Positions 1 through 8,371 of a stretch of DNA of 64,000 nt are shown in pieces. A model generated the notes under the pieces. It saw nothing but the letters and a program-made list of their open reading frames with translations. It searched no databases and was not told the DNA's origin. The stretch spans positions 3,410,001 through 3,474,000 of the forward strand of contig NZ_LT629766.1 of NCBI RefSeq assembly GCF_900105315.1, written 5' to 3'. Every line of letters starts with the position of its first letter. Within the stretch, counting starts at the first letter, position 1. The position numbers and the translations under genes were made by a program. This DNA comes from Brevibacterium siliguriense (GTDB taxonomy: Bacteria > Actinomycetota > Actinomycetes > Actinomycetales > Brevibacteriaceae).

Positions 1-1
1 G

Positions 2-172
2 CGAGTCGCCTCGGTGACGATGCTCGGCCACCTCAGCAATGCCGATCGCGAACTCATCGCCGACGCCAATCTCGACCTCACTCCCGTCTCCCTGCAGCAG
101 CTCATTGTGCGCAGCACGCAGGCAGACGACCAGCCCGCCGACGACATCGAAGTCAGGAGCCTGCAGTCATGA
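2..172 (+). CDS. ABC transporter ATP-binding protein, C-terminal end (partial)
   Basis: Only the last 56 codons are inside the window. They read in frame with no internal stop and end with TGA at 170-172. The stop overlaps the ATG of the next gene (ATGA), so the two are translationally coupled. The next gene is a membrane protein of ABC-2 permease type, so this tail is best read as the ATPase of that exporter. No Walker or signature motif lies in the visible part, so the assignment rests on context alone. Confidence 0.5.
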   Translation, partial: RVASVTMLGHLSNADRELIADANLDLTPVSLQQLIVRSTQADDQPADDIEVRSLQS

Positions 173-912
173 CCGCCGCAATCGACCACTCGCCCCATTC
201 ACCGACTTCCCGTCCGAAGAACCGCACCCTGGGGGTCGTCCGCCTCCAGTTCACGAACACTCAGACCTTCGTTTGGGTCCCCGTCCTGGTGCTCGTCGGA
301 GTCTGGCTGATCACCCTCACCATCTACTGGATCATCTCGGCTTCGGGCGTCGACGGGCCGATGTACAGTGGAGGATCACAGGCCCCGCTGTGGTACTTCG
401 CCGTCGTCGGGGCCCAGGCGATGAACCTCACGTTCTACTTCTCGCAGGCCATGAGCCTGACCCGGCGTGAATTCTACCTCGGCTCGCTGCTCGCGGCCGC
501 AATGAGCGCCGTGGGGGTCTCCGCCGTCTTCGTCGCGCTCGGAGTCATCGAACAGGCGACGGGCGGCTATGGAATGGGCGGCTACTTCGCCTACCTGCCG
601 TGGGTCTGGGAAGGCGGACCACTCGCCGCCGGGATCGTCTACTTCGTCCTCACGATGCTGTGGTTCATCCTCGGGTTCTGGTTCGCCATCGTCAACAAGC
701 GCTTCGGGGCACTCATCCTCACACTCTCGCTCATCGTCATCGCCCTGGTGCTATTGGCAGGCGCCGCTCGGCTGAGCTTCAAGCAGGCCTGGGGCGAGCT
801 GTGGATGTGGTTGGCGGACACGCAGGCGATCGGTCTGGCCCTGTGGGCGCTGGGACTGACAGCGATCTTCGCCCTGGGCTCATACCTCACCCTGCGCCGC
901 CTGACGACATAG
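169..912 (+). CDS. ABC-2 type membrane permease
   Basis: This 247-residue protein has a polar N-terminus of about 35 residues. About six hydrophobic spans follow (near residues 37-57, 72-95, 105-128, 145-175, 180-200 and 220-240). The short loop with TRREF between spans two and three resembles ABC-2 exporter permeases. The start codon overlaps the stop of the upstream gene by 4 nt, so it forms a two-gene operon with the presumed ATPase. The substrate cannot be told from the sequence. It converges on a disrupted permease gene 42 nt downstream. Confidence 0.6.
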   Translation: MTAAIDHSPHSPTSRPKNRTLGVVRLQFTNTQTFVWVPVLVLVGVWLITLTIYWIISASGVDGPMYSGGSQAPLWYFAVVGAQAMNLTFYFSQAMSLTRREFYLGSLLAAAMSAVGVSAVFVALGVIEQATGGYGMGGYFAYLPWVWEGGPLAAGIVYFVLTMLWFILGFWFAIVNKRFGALILTLSLIVIALVLLAGAARLSFKQAWGELWMWLADTQAIGLALWALGLTAIFALGSYLTLRRLTT

Positions 913-953
913 TCCGCAATCGACCTCACCGGGGCGGCGCCGCGGTCAGCAGC

Positions 954-1832
954 TCAGCTGAGCAGTGCCAGCACTCCCCCGGCGAGCACTGCGGCCACGG
1001 CCACGGCCGTGCCCATCGCCGCGGTCGTCTTCCACCCCATGGCTCTCCCGACCATGACCATCGAGGGGATGCTCAGCGCCGGCAGGGCGATGAGCAGTGC
1101 ACCCGTGACACCGGTTCCGACGCCGAGAGGCACGAGGGTGAGGATGATCGGGATCTCTCCGCCGGTGGGGATGACCAACAGGGTCGCTGCGACCGCCGCG
1201 ATGAGGACGGCACCGGCACCCAACTGGGCCTCGAGCCCGAAGACCCCGGTCAGCCACGGCGCGATGAGCCCAATGACGAATACGAGAGCAAGGTGTTCGG
1301 GGACGAAGATGAGTGTGAATCTGGCCAGGGACCGCAGAAAACGGAGGGGAAGCGCTGCCAAGTTCGCCGAGGCGGCCGCAGGCTCGGGTACCACCTCGGC
1401 GGGACCGCTCACCCACCGACCGATGAAGGCAGCGGCGCCGACAACGATGAGGAGCGCGAAGACGATGCGCACGGCCATGTACTGTCACGGAGGGACTAGG
1501 AAAAGGGAGATGAGGACCGCGGGGTTGAGCAGCGGATTGCCCACCCAGCAGCCGAGAGCGGCCGAATGTCGCACACCGAAATCCCGCAGGCCGGCGGCCA
1601 CCGGTGCCGCACAGCAGGTGCACATCATCGACGGCATCGACAAAACCGCCCCGACGAGGGACTGACCGGTGTGGCTTCAACGATTGAGCAGCCTCAGCAG
1701 CCAGTCACGCGGCACCAGAGCATCGACGGCCGCCGCGACGAGCAGCAGTGCGAGCACACCGAGTCCGATTCAATCGGCGGCGCTGAGCCTCCGCGGAGTC
1801 CGAACCGGTGCCGAAGCCGAAGTGTGCGTCAT
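954..1832 (-). pseudogene. YraQ/DUF318-type permease interrupted by three in-frame TGA codons
   Basis: Reading the minus strand from ATG at 1832 gives one 292-codon frame without indels. It matches permeases of the DUF318 (PF03773, YraQ/ArsP-like) family: the MMCTCCAAPVAAGLR cysteine motif, then VGNPLLNPAV, and in the C-terminal half VPEHLALV and VIPTGGEIP. These proteins are multi-spanning membrane transporters linked to metal or metalloid export. The frame is broken by TGA at codons 21 (1770-1772), 52 (1677-1679) and 116 (1485-1487). The third lies in VPP*QYMAV, where relatives are likely to have tryptophan, so TGG to TGA is plausible. An ATG three codons after the last TGA opens a 174-codon ORF (954-1478) that could still be made, but it lacks the cysteine motif. 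TGG elsewhere in the gene codes tryptophan normally, so genome-wide recoding is unlikely. Confidence 0.75.
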
Positions 1833-1903
1833 CTCGAAATGTCCATTGTGCACGAGCCGAAACGGCTGAAAGACAGTCAAGAGAGACGATGCGGGGCATG
1901 AGC

Positions 1904-2983
1904 TCAGGAAGTGCGGGCAACGACCGAATCGGCGAAGGCGAACAGCGACTCCTTGACCCTGCCTTCCGGCAGCGGGGCCAGAGCGGCCTTGGCCTCATCG
2001 GCCCAGCGGGACGCCTCTGCCCGGGCCTTCTCTGTCACCGGATGGGCGGCCAGCGCCGCACGGGCGGCTTCCAAGGCGTCATCGGAGGTCAGATCCGCGT
2101 CGAGGAGATCGACCACTTCAGCGGCGGTGGCATCACCGTCAGCGGCAGCGGCCCGCACATAGAGCACAGGCAGGGTGGGGACGCGTTCGCGCAGATCCGT
2201 GCCCGGGGTCTTGCCCGACTCCGAGGATGTGGTGGTGAGGTCGATGATGTCATCGGCGAGCTGGAAGGCCACGCCGACGCGTTCGCCGAAGACGCGAACG
2301 GGCTCGGCCAGAGCCGAATCGGCTCCGGAGAACATGACGCCGAAGCGTGCCGAGGTCGCAATGAGCGATCCGGTCTTATCGGCGAGCACCTGGATGTAAT
2401 GCTCGATCTCATCAGCGCCTTCGGGTGGGCCCGCGAATTCGTTGAGCTGACCGAGGACAAGGCGTTCGAAAGTCTCGGCCTGGATGCGCACGGCGTCGGG
2501 GCCGAGCTTCGCGGTGACGCCGGAGGCCTTGGAGAACAGCAGATCGCCAGTGAGGATCGCCACCGAATTGCCCCACACCTCGTGAGCGGCCGGTGCTCCG
2601 CGGCGCACCGGAGCGTCGTCCATGACGTCGTCGTGGTACAGCGAGGCGAGGTGGATGAGTTCGACGGCGACGGCCGCGTCGATGATGTCGTCGTTGTTCG
2701 CATCACCGAGGCGGGCGGTGAGCAGCACGAGGTTCGGACGGGCGCGTTTTCCGCCGGCGGCCAGCAGGTGCTTCGAGGTCTCGTCCGGCAGTCTCCGGGT
2801 CTGTTCGGTAACCTCGTAGAGACGGGCCTCCACTGTTTCCAACTGAGTCGAGATGTCTGCTGCGAGCTGGGCGTCGTCACCGGTGAAGGTGGCCGGAGAG
2901 GCTGGGTGGCTCATGTCCTCGTCATTCGTCGTAGTCGGTGTCGGCATGCCGTTGTCGCAGCCCTTGCGCTCAGAGTTCTTCAC
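1904..2983 (-). CDS. Polyprenyl diphosphate synthase (menaquinone side chain)
   Basis: This trans-type long-chain prenyl diphosphate synthase of 359 residues condenses isopentenyl diphosphate units to make the menaquinone tail. It carries GGKRARP near residue 77. The first aspartate-rich motif DDVMD is at 118-122, and the second, DDIID, is near 255. The GTG start overlaps the TGA of menJ (GTGA), so it is coupled to menG-menJ upstream. The first 25 residues are poorly conserved, and an internal ATG (MSHP or MPTP) is an alternative start. The neighbours make heptaprenyl to nonaprenyl products the likely range, but chain length is not readable. An ispB/hepT-type name would fit. Confidence 0.88.
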   Translation of the reverse strand: MKNSERKGCDNGMPTPTTTNDEDMSHPASPATFTGDDAQLAADISTQLETVEARLYEVTEQTRRLPDETSKHLLAAGGKRARPNLVLLTARLGDANNDDIIDAAVAVELIHLASLYHDDVMDDAPVRRGAPAAHEVWGNSVAILTGDLLFSKASGVTAKLGPDAVRIQAETFERLVLGQLNEFAGPPEGADEIEHYIQVLADKTGSLIATSARFGVMFSGADSALAEPVRVFGERVGVAFQLADDIIDLTTTSSESGKTPGTDLRERVPTLPVLYVRAAAADGDATAAEVVDLLDADLTSDDALEAARAALAAHPVTEKARAEASRWADEAKAALAPLPEGRVKESLFAFADSVVARTS

Positions 2984-4305
2984 TGTGGTCTCAGCGTCTT
3001 CCGTGTGCCATTGCTGGTGGCCGGGACGATTCGGGTCAGGGTCGAGATGATCCTGTCGATGAGATCGGCCTCGGAGACCTTCGGGTCGCGGTAGAGGTTC
3101 GCCAACAGTTTGACGACGAACTCCATCACAACGTCAACACCCATACCGTACTTGATTCCGAACTGCATAAGCGCAGGATGGCCGATGATCGAGGCGAAAA
3201 CGCGTCCCAGGGTGAAGTAGCCGCCCAGAGAGTCGCCGAGCAGAGCCGGGTACTCTTCGAGTCGACGCCGCATCACAGCCTGCGGGTAGCGCGAATAGGT
3301 GGAGATCACCTCGGCGGCGATACGCGCGGATTCCAGCGCATAGTCGATGCCTTCGCCGTTGAACGGGTTGACCATTCCGCCGGAGTCGCCGACGAGCAGC
3401 AGACCGCGGTGGAAGTGCGGTGTGCGGTTGAAGGCCATCGGCAGGGCCGCGGATTTGATCGGTCCCAGAGAGGTGGTCTCGTCGATGCCCCACTCATGCC
3501 CCATGTCAGCGATCCACTGGTTCATCATTCTGCGCAGATCCACGGACTTGAACTGGGGTGAGGAATCGAGCAGCCCGGCACCGATGTTCACTGTGCCGTC
3601 GCCGAGGGGGAAGATCCACCCGTATCCGGGCAGCGTCTCGGATTCCCCGGCCTCATTCGTCGACCGCATCTCCACCCAGGATTCGATGTAGTCGTCGGCG
3701 TGACGCGGTGTCGTGTGATAGGCGCGAGCGGCGATTCCCATCGGACGGTCGTCACGCTTCTCCAGTCCCATGGACACGGCCAGGCGGGAGGAGACTCCGT
3801 CTGCGGCGATGACGATCGGTGCCCGGAAGTGGGCTCCGGGTCCCACTCGGCGACCCCGGTGATCGGTTCCGGAGGCGTGGACGCCGCGGATCCACCCGTC
3901 GTCGCCGATATCCGGGGACATAGCGCGAACCTGCTCGAAGAGCCGGGCCCCGCTGCGTTGCGCGTGACGGGCGAAGGCTTCGTCCATGCTCATGCGCGGG
4001 CGGGTAACCCCGTAGTTCGGGGTCCCATCGATCTCGGGCCAGTCGAGTTCGAGGCGGTGGCCACCGCCGATGAGGCGCAGCCCCTTGTTCCTGTGCCAGC
4101 CGTCGAATTCCGGCAGGTCCATTCCGAGAAAGCCGGCTTCCTTGACCGCACGCGGGGTCAGGGCATCGCCGCAGATCTTGTCGCGCGGGAAACCGGATTT
4201 CTCCAGGATGATGACCTCGTGCCCGGCCTGGGCGAGGTAGGCGCCGATCGCCGAGCCGGCCGGACCGGCACCGACGACGACGACTTCGGCATCGAACTCA
4301 TTCAT
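2980..4305 (-). CDS. menJ: Menaquinone reductase MenJ, geranylgeranyl reductase family
   Basis: This FAD-dependent oxidoreductase of about 441 residues probably saturates one isoprene unit of the menaquinone tail, as MenJ does in mycobacteria. The N-terminal dinucleotide fold is GAGPAGSAIG, followed by a glutamate at strand end (ILEK) and DKICGDALTPRAV. The C-terminal FAD motif GDSGGMVNPFNGEGIDYAL binds the cofactor. I chose ATG 4305 (MNEF). A TTG at 4311 overlapping the menG stop is possible. It is the middle gene of the minus-strand operon menG-menJ-polyprenyl synthase, which supports a role in tail modification. Confidence 0.85.
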   Translation of the reverse strand: MNEFDAEVVVVGAGPAGSAIGAYLAQAGHEVIILEKSGFPRDKICGDALTPRAVKEAGFLGMDLPEFDGWHRNKGLRLIGGGHRLELDWPEIDGTPNYGVTRPRMSMDEAFARHAQRSGARLFEQVRAMSPDIGDDGWIRGVHASGTDHRGRRVGPGAHFRAPIVIAADGVSSRLAVSMGLEKRDDRPMGIAARAYHTTPRHADDYIESWVEMRSTNEAGESETLPGYGWIFPLGDGTVNIGAGLLDSSPQFKSVDLRRMMNQWIADMGHEWGIDETTSLGPIKSAALPMAFNRTPHFHRGLLLVGDSGGMVNPFNGEGIDYALESARIAAEVISTYSRYPQAVMRRRLEEYPALLGDSLGGYFTLGRVFASIIGHPALMQFGIKYGMGVDVVMEFVVKLLANLYRDPKVSEADLIDRIISTLTRIVPATSNGTRKTLRPQ

Positions 4306-4307
4306 CG

Positions 4308-5036
4308 TCAAGGCTTGGCCGGCTCCGTGGTGTCGGTCGCCTCGGCGGGTTTGAGGGCATGGTGGACGGCGACGATTCCGCCGGTGAGGTTGCGGTACTT
4401 CACCTGGTCGAACCCGGCGTCGAGGATCTGGTGGGCGAAGGCGTCCTGGTTCGGCCAGGCACGGATCGACTCGGCGAGGTACACGTAGGCTTCGGGGTTC
4501 GATGACACCGCACGGGCCAGGGGCGGCAGAGCCCTCATCAGGTACTCCTTGTACACGAGGCTGAAGGCATCGAGCGTCGGAGTGGAGAATTCGCAGATGA
4601 CGAGGCGTCCGCCCGGTTTGAGCACGCGCAGCATCTCCGCCAGTGCCAGGTCGACGTCGTGGACGTTGCGGATGCCGAAGGAGATCGTGACGACGTCGAA
4701 GCTCGAATCGGCGAAGGGCAGGTCCATCGCATCGGCGTAGATGAAGTCGATCTGCGGGTGCCGGCGGCGCCCCTCGGCGAGCATTCCGGTGGAGATGTCC
4801 CCCGCTACCACCTCGGCGCCGTGGTGTGTGAACGTCATCGAGGAGGTGCCTGTGCCGGCAGCCAGATCGAGCACGCGCTCACCGGGCCCGGCGGCCACGG
4901 AATGGGCGACGGTGCGCCTCCAGGCGCGAGCAAAACCTAAGGAAAGGACGTCGTTCGTGAGGTCGTAGCGGGAGGCGACATCATCGAACATCGACGCGAC
5001 GTCGGCGGGCTGTTTGTCCAGCTTGGCACGATTCAT
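4308..5036 (-). CDS. menG: Demethylmenaquinone methyltransferase MenG
   Basis: This class I SAM methyltransferase of the UbiE/MenG family has 242 residues and performs the last ring step of menaquinone synthesis. Motif I is [12 protein letters not shown]. The family signatures [11 protein letters not shown] near the N-terminus and [10 protein letters not shown] in the middle are present. It is the first gene of a three-gene minus-strand operon and is divergent from menF across an 82-nt gap. An AAGG-like ribosome site lies directly before the ATG. Confidence 0.92.
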   Translation of the reverse strand: MNRAKLDKQPADVASMFDDVASRYDLTNDVLSLGFARAWRRTVAHSVAAGPGERVLDLAAGTGTSSMTFTHHGAEVVAGDISTGMLAEGRRRHPQIDFIYADAMDLPFADSSFDVVTISFGIRNVHDVDLALAEMLRVLKPGGRLVICEFSTPTLDAFSLVYKEYLMRALPPLARAVSSNPEAYVYLAESIRAWPNQDAFAHQILDAGFDQVKYRNLTGGIVAVHHALKPAEATDTTEPAKP

Positions 5037-5103
5037 GACCTTATTCTCTCAACACCTCAACCGGGAGGGCGAATCCGGATCCCAGACGCCTGCGATCCTC
5101 GTC

Positions 5104-5109
5104 TAGAAT
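5104..5109 (+). promoter_or_regulatory. Candidate -10 element TAGAAT of menF
   Basis: TAGAAT lies 9 nt before the menF ATG in the divergent menG/menF gap. The predicted transcription start is within a few bases of the ATG, so the mRNA would have almost no leader. GAGG at 5111-5114 could still act as a weak ribosome site. Confidence 0.45.
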
Positions 5110-5118
5110 CGAGGCGAC

Positions 5119-6489
5119 ATGACTACCACTTTCGGCACTTCCGACATCCTCTCCGCCCCGCCGCGCCTGCATGTGCGGTCCCGTTTCGTCGACGACGTCG
5201 ACCCCGGGCCCGGCTTCCCTTTCGAATCGGGTCTTCCCACGACCGTGGAGCAGACGCTCGAGCTGCTGCCGACCGACGGCTTCTCCTGTTGGGTCCGTGA
5301 CACCTCCGGTCTCATCGGCTTCGGACGCACCCTGCGCATCCGCGCCCGCGGCCCGAAGCGGTTCACCGAACTCTCGGATGCGTGGAAAGCCATCACCGAG
5401 GTGGCCGAGGTCGAAGATGAGGTCGATCTGCTCGGTTCCGGACTCGTGTGCTTCGCCACGGTCGCGTATTCGGGCGAATCCGCGGTCGATTCGATCATCC
5501 ACGTCCCCGAATTCGTACTCGGCCGCCGCGGCGGCCGCGTGTGGCTGACCTCGATCTCGACGTCCGAGGTGCCTCCGCTGCCGCCTATCCTCCAGGCCGA
5601 ACCCCTGCAGCGCGTGCAGTCGGCGCGCGCCGAGGCCGGGGAACTCGACCCCGAAAGGTGGTCCCGGCTCGTCGAGCAGGTCGCTGACATGCTCACCCCG
5701 ATCGACACTTCGGCGGAGGTGGATGCGTTCTCGGACGATCCGACTCTGCGCAAGATCGTCCTCGCCCGCGATGAGGTCGTCACCACCGACGATGACATCG
5801 ACGTGCGTGCGGTGCTAGGCGCTCTCAACCGCAGCTACCCGAGCTGCTGGACCTTCGACATCGCCGGTCTCATCGGGTCGACTCCGGAGCTGCTCATCGG
5901 GGTCGAGGACAACAAGGTGACCTCACGCGTGCTGGCCGGAACCTACCGGGTGGAGAAGAACCCGATGGAGGAGATGCCGGCGGCGCGGAAGCTGCTGAGC
6001 GCGCACAAGGACAGCACCGAGCATGCGTTCGCCATCGCCTCCCTGCAGCGCAGTCTGGGTTCGGTCGCCGAGGATGTCACCGTCGATGAGCGACCCCACC
6101 TGCTGCCCTTGGCCAATGTCATCCATTCGGCTTCAGATGCACAGGCTGCACTGGCCTCCGATTCGGGCCTCAATGCCCTCGACGTCGCCGCTGCCGTCCA
6201 CCCGACGGCCGCCGTCGGCGGATACCCGCAGGCGAGCGCAGTCGCTCATGTCGATGAGCTCGAACCCCTCGACCGCGGCCGCTACTCCGGTCCCGTCGGG
6301 TGGATGGACGGGCGCGGCAACGGCCAGTTCGGCATCGCTCTGCGCTGCGGCCAGCTCGAGGATCGCAACCGGATCCGGCTGTATGCCGGTGCCGGGATCA
6401 TGCCCGATTCGGATCCCGCCACCGAGGTGGCCGAGACGAATGCGAAGCTCGCTCCGATGCGTCGTGCGCTCGGCCTCGACCGCGGCTGA
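5119..6489 (+). CDS. menF: Isochorismate synthase MenF
   Basis: This chorismate-binding enzyme of 456 residues converts chorismate to isochorismate, the entry step of menaquinone synthesis. The C-terminal half holds the family core: GSTPELLIG, LAGTYR, HPTAAVGG and YAGAGIMPDSDPATE. The N-terminal 150 residues are variable, as is usual. Salicylate- or enterobactin-type isochorismate synthases share this fold, but the flanking men genes decide the role. It is transcribed alone and convergently with menD. Confidence 0.88.
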   Translation: MTTTFGTSDILSAPPRLHVRSRFVDDVDPGPGFPFESGLPTTVEQTLELLPTDGFSCWVRDTSGLIGFGRTLRIRARGPKRFTELSDAWKAITEVAEVEDEVDLLGSGLVCFATVAYSGESAVDSIIHVPEFVLGRRGGRVWLTSISTSEVPPLPPILQAEPLQRVQSARAEAGELDPERWSRLVEQVADMLTPIDTSAEVDAFSDDPTLRKIVLARDEVVTTDDDIDVRAVLGALNRSYPSCWTFDIAGLIGSTPELLIGVEDNKVTSRVLAGTYRVEKNPMEEMPAARKLLSAHKDSTEHAFAIASLQRSLGSVAEDVTVDERPHLLPLANVIHSASDAQAALASDSGLNALDVAAAVHPTAAVGGYPQASAVAHVDELEPLDRGRYSGPVGWMDGRGNGQFGIALRCGQLEDRNRIRLYAGAGIMPDSDPATEVAETNAKLAPMRRALGLDRG

Positions 6490-6533
6490 CCTTTCGGAGG
6501 CGGCCTGACCGGCGCTCCGGGCAGCGGACATTC

Positions 6534-8312
6534 CTACCTCTGCTGCGGTGCGGTCACCTCGATGATCCGGCGAGCAGCTGCGGTCCGACCTCCGTCGTTC
6601 AGGCCGAGGGGCGTTTCGAATTCCTCCGCATCGGTCACTTGAACGTGCTCCCACCCGTACGCTGCGGCGAACTCGTGGAATCCGCGACCGTGGGGGACGG
6701 TGAAATAGCGCTCCAGGAATCCTTCGAGGTGGGGCTGGGAATGCTCGAGCCCGGAGAAGATCGCTCCCCCGTCGTCGTTGAGCACCACGATCGTCACGTC
6801 ACCGGCATCCTCGGCGCTCGGGGTCAGAAGCCCGCCGATGTCGTGGAGCATGGCGATATCTCCGATGAGCAGGACGACGGGCTCGCCCAACCCCAGTGAC
6901 AGTCCTGTGGCCGTCGAGATCAGCCCGTCGATTCCGGCGAGTCCGCGTGAGGCGTGGACGCGGGCGCGCATGTCGGTGGCGTCGCTGAGGTAGCGCACCG
7001 AGTTCGAGCTGGCGACGAAGAGAATGATGTCCTGGGCGGCCAGGTGCTCGGTGATCGTCCGTGCCGTCGCCTGGAAATCCTCCGCCGAGGCGGCACCCGA
7101 GGTCTCTCCCGTGCTCGGTTCCGGGGATCGTTCCGCAGACCGCCCTGTTCGTGCGGCTGCGACCAGCGACGTCCCGGCGTCGATCCAGGCGCGCACCCAG
7201 GTCTGCTCCGAGGCGGCGGCGCCCTGCGTCTCGCCCGCAGCCGTCTCGTCGTCCGCGACAGTTCTCTCGTCGCGGACGGTCAGGTCGAATGCATCGACGG
7301 CGTCGGGAATGCGCTGCACGGTCACGGCTTCGTCGACGAGCAGTGCTGCGACAGGCCTGGTCAGGGTTGGTTTTCCGTGGACGATGACGGTGCGAATCGC
7401 CTCTCGCAGTTCGGGGTGATCGCTGAGCACTCGGGCATGGGCGGGCACAACCGTCGACAGGTCGACTGCTCCGGAGGCAGATGAGTTCGACGAATCAACA
7501 GAGGTGCGGGCCAGCGGACTCGAGGGCTCGGCAAGCACCGGAAGCTGATAATCAGCGGCGAACGTACGCAGAGAATCGGCCGGATACCCGCCTGCGTCTC
7601 CGGCGACGATGACCGTCCCCTCGGTGACAGTGACTTCGACAGATGTCTGCCGACGGTTCCCCGCGCCGGACTCGGCACGACGATGCTCGGCCCCATTCTC
7701 AGCCAACTCGCCGATCTCGCTCTTCCACGCGCCCAACTCGTCCGGCGTAGGAACCAGGGGGACGTCGAACTGCACATTGAACTGGACGGGGCCTGCCACC
7801 TCAGCGTCGGTTCCACCAGCTTGGCCCGATGCGGAGGCCACGGCATCTGACACCGATCGGTCGACCGCCTCGGCGGTGGCACCTGCGGGGATATCGAAGC
7901 GGGCACGGACGTCGGAGAGCACCTGCGACTGGTCGTCGATGGTCTGGTTGGCTCCGGTTCCACGCAGCCTGGCGGGACGATCCGCGGTGAGTGCCAGCAG
8001 CGGCAGGTGCCCGTATGAGGCCTCGAGGACGGCAGGATGGAGATTGGCCACGGCCGATCCGGACGTCGTCACGACCGCCACCACGGACTCACTGCCGCGC
8101 GCACGCAGACCGCGGGCCAGACCGAGGGCGAGGAAGGCGGCATCACGCTCATCGACGCGCACATGGGTGCGGATGAGCCCCGCCTCGGCGAGGGGAGCCA
8201 GGGCATAGACCAACGGCGCGGACCGTGAGCCTGGGGCGAAGACGACATCACTGACCCCGGCATGGACCAGGCTTCGGGCAATCTGCTGCGCCACCGCGCT
8301 CGAATTCGACAT
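6534..8312 (-). CDS. menD: SEPHCHC synthase MenD
   Basis: This thiamine-diphosphate enzyme adds the succinic semialdehyde unit of 2-oxoglutarate to isochorismate. The N-terminal domain has FAPGSRSAPLVYAL and VRVDERDAAFLALGLARG, where the glutamate activates ThDP. The C-terminal domain has LLIGDIAMLHDIGGL and NDDGGAIFSGL for metal and diphosphate binding. From ATG 8312 it has 592 residues. A GTG at 8330 with AGGTGG just upstream would add six residues. The middle domain (about residues 190-380) is rich in Ala, Glu and Ser and carries poorly conserved insertions. Confidence 0.9.
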   Translation of the reverse strand: MSNSSAVAQQIARSLVHAGVSDVVFAPGSRSAPLVYALAPLAEAGLIRTHVRVDERDAAFLALGLARGLRARGSESVVAVVTTSGSAVANLHPAVLEASYGHLPLLALTADRPARLRGTGANQTIDDQSQVLSDVRARFDIPAGATAEAVDRSVSDAVASASGQAGGTDAEVAGPVQFNVQFDVPLVPTPDELGAWKSEIGELAENGAEHRRAESGAGNRRQTSVEVTVTEGTVIVAGDAGGYPADSLRTFAADYQLPVLAEPSSPLARTSVDSSNSSASGAVDLSTVVPAHARVLSDHPELREAIRTVIVHGKPTLTRPVAALLVDEAVTVQRIPDAVDAFDLTVRDERTVADDETAAGETQGAAASEQTWVRAWIDAGTSLVAAARTGRSAERSPEPSTGETSGAASAEDFQATARTITEHLAAQDIILFVASSNSVRYLSDATDMRARVHASRGLAGIDGLISTATGLSLGLGEPVVLLIGDIAMLHDIGGLLTPSAEDAGDVTIVVLNDDGGAIFSGLEHSQPHLEGFLERYFTVPHGRGFHEFAAAYGWEHVQVTDAEEFETPLGLNDGGRTAAARRIIEVTAPQQR

Positions 8313-8359
8313 CACCTGATATTCAACCACCTGACCACCTGTGGTTCACCTCTGCCCTC

Positions 8360-8365
8360 TAACCT
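8360..8365 (+). promoter_or_regulatory. Candidate -10 element TAACCT of the esterase gene
   Basis: TAACCT ends 6 nt before ATG 8372 and no ribosome-binding site lies between them. The spacing matches the leaderless pattern seen at other genes here. Confidence 0.5.
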
Positions 8366-8371
8366 CGAGAA

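Noticed and set aside
1485..1772. UGA read as selenocysteine or as a reassigned tryptophan codon
   Set aside because: TGA is the ordinary stop of many genes in this window, TGG encodes tryptophan in the same gene, and no SECIS-like hairpin follows the TGA codons.
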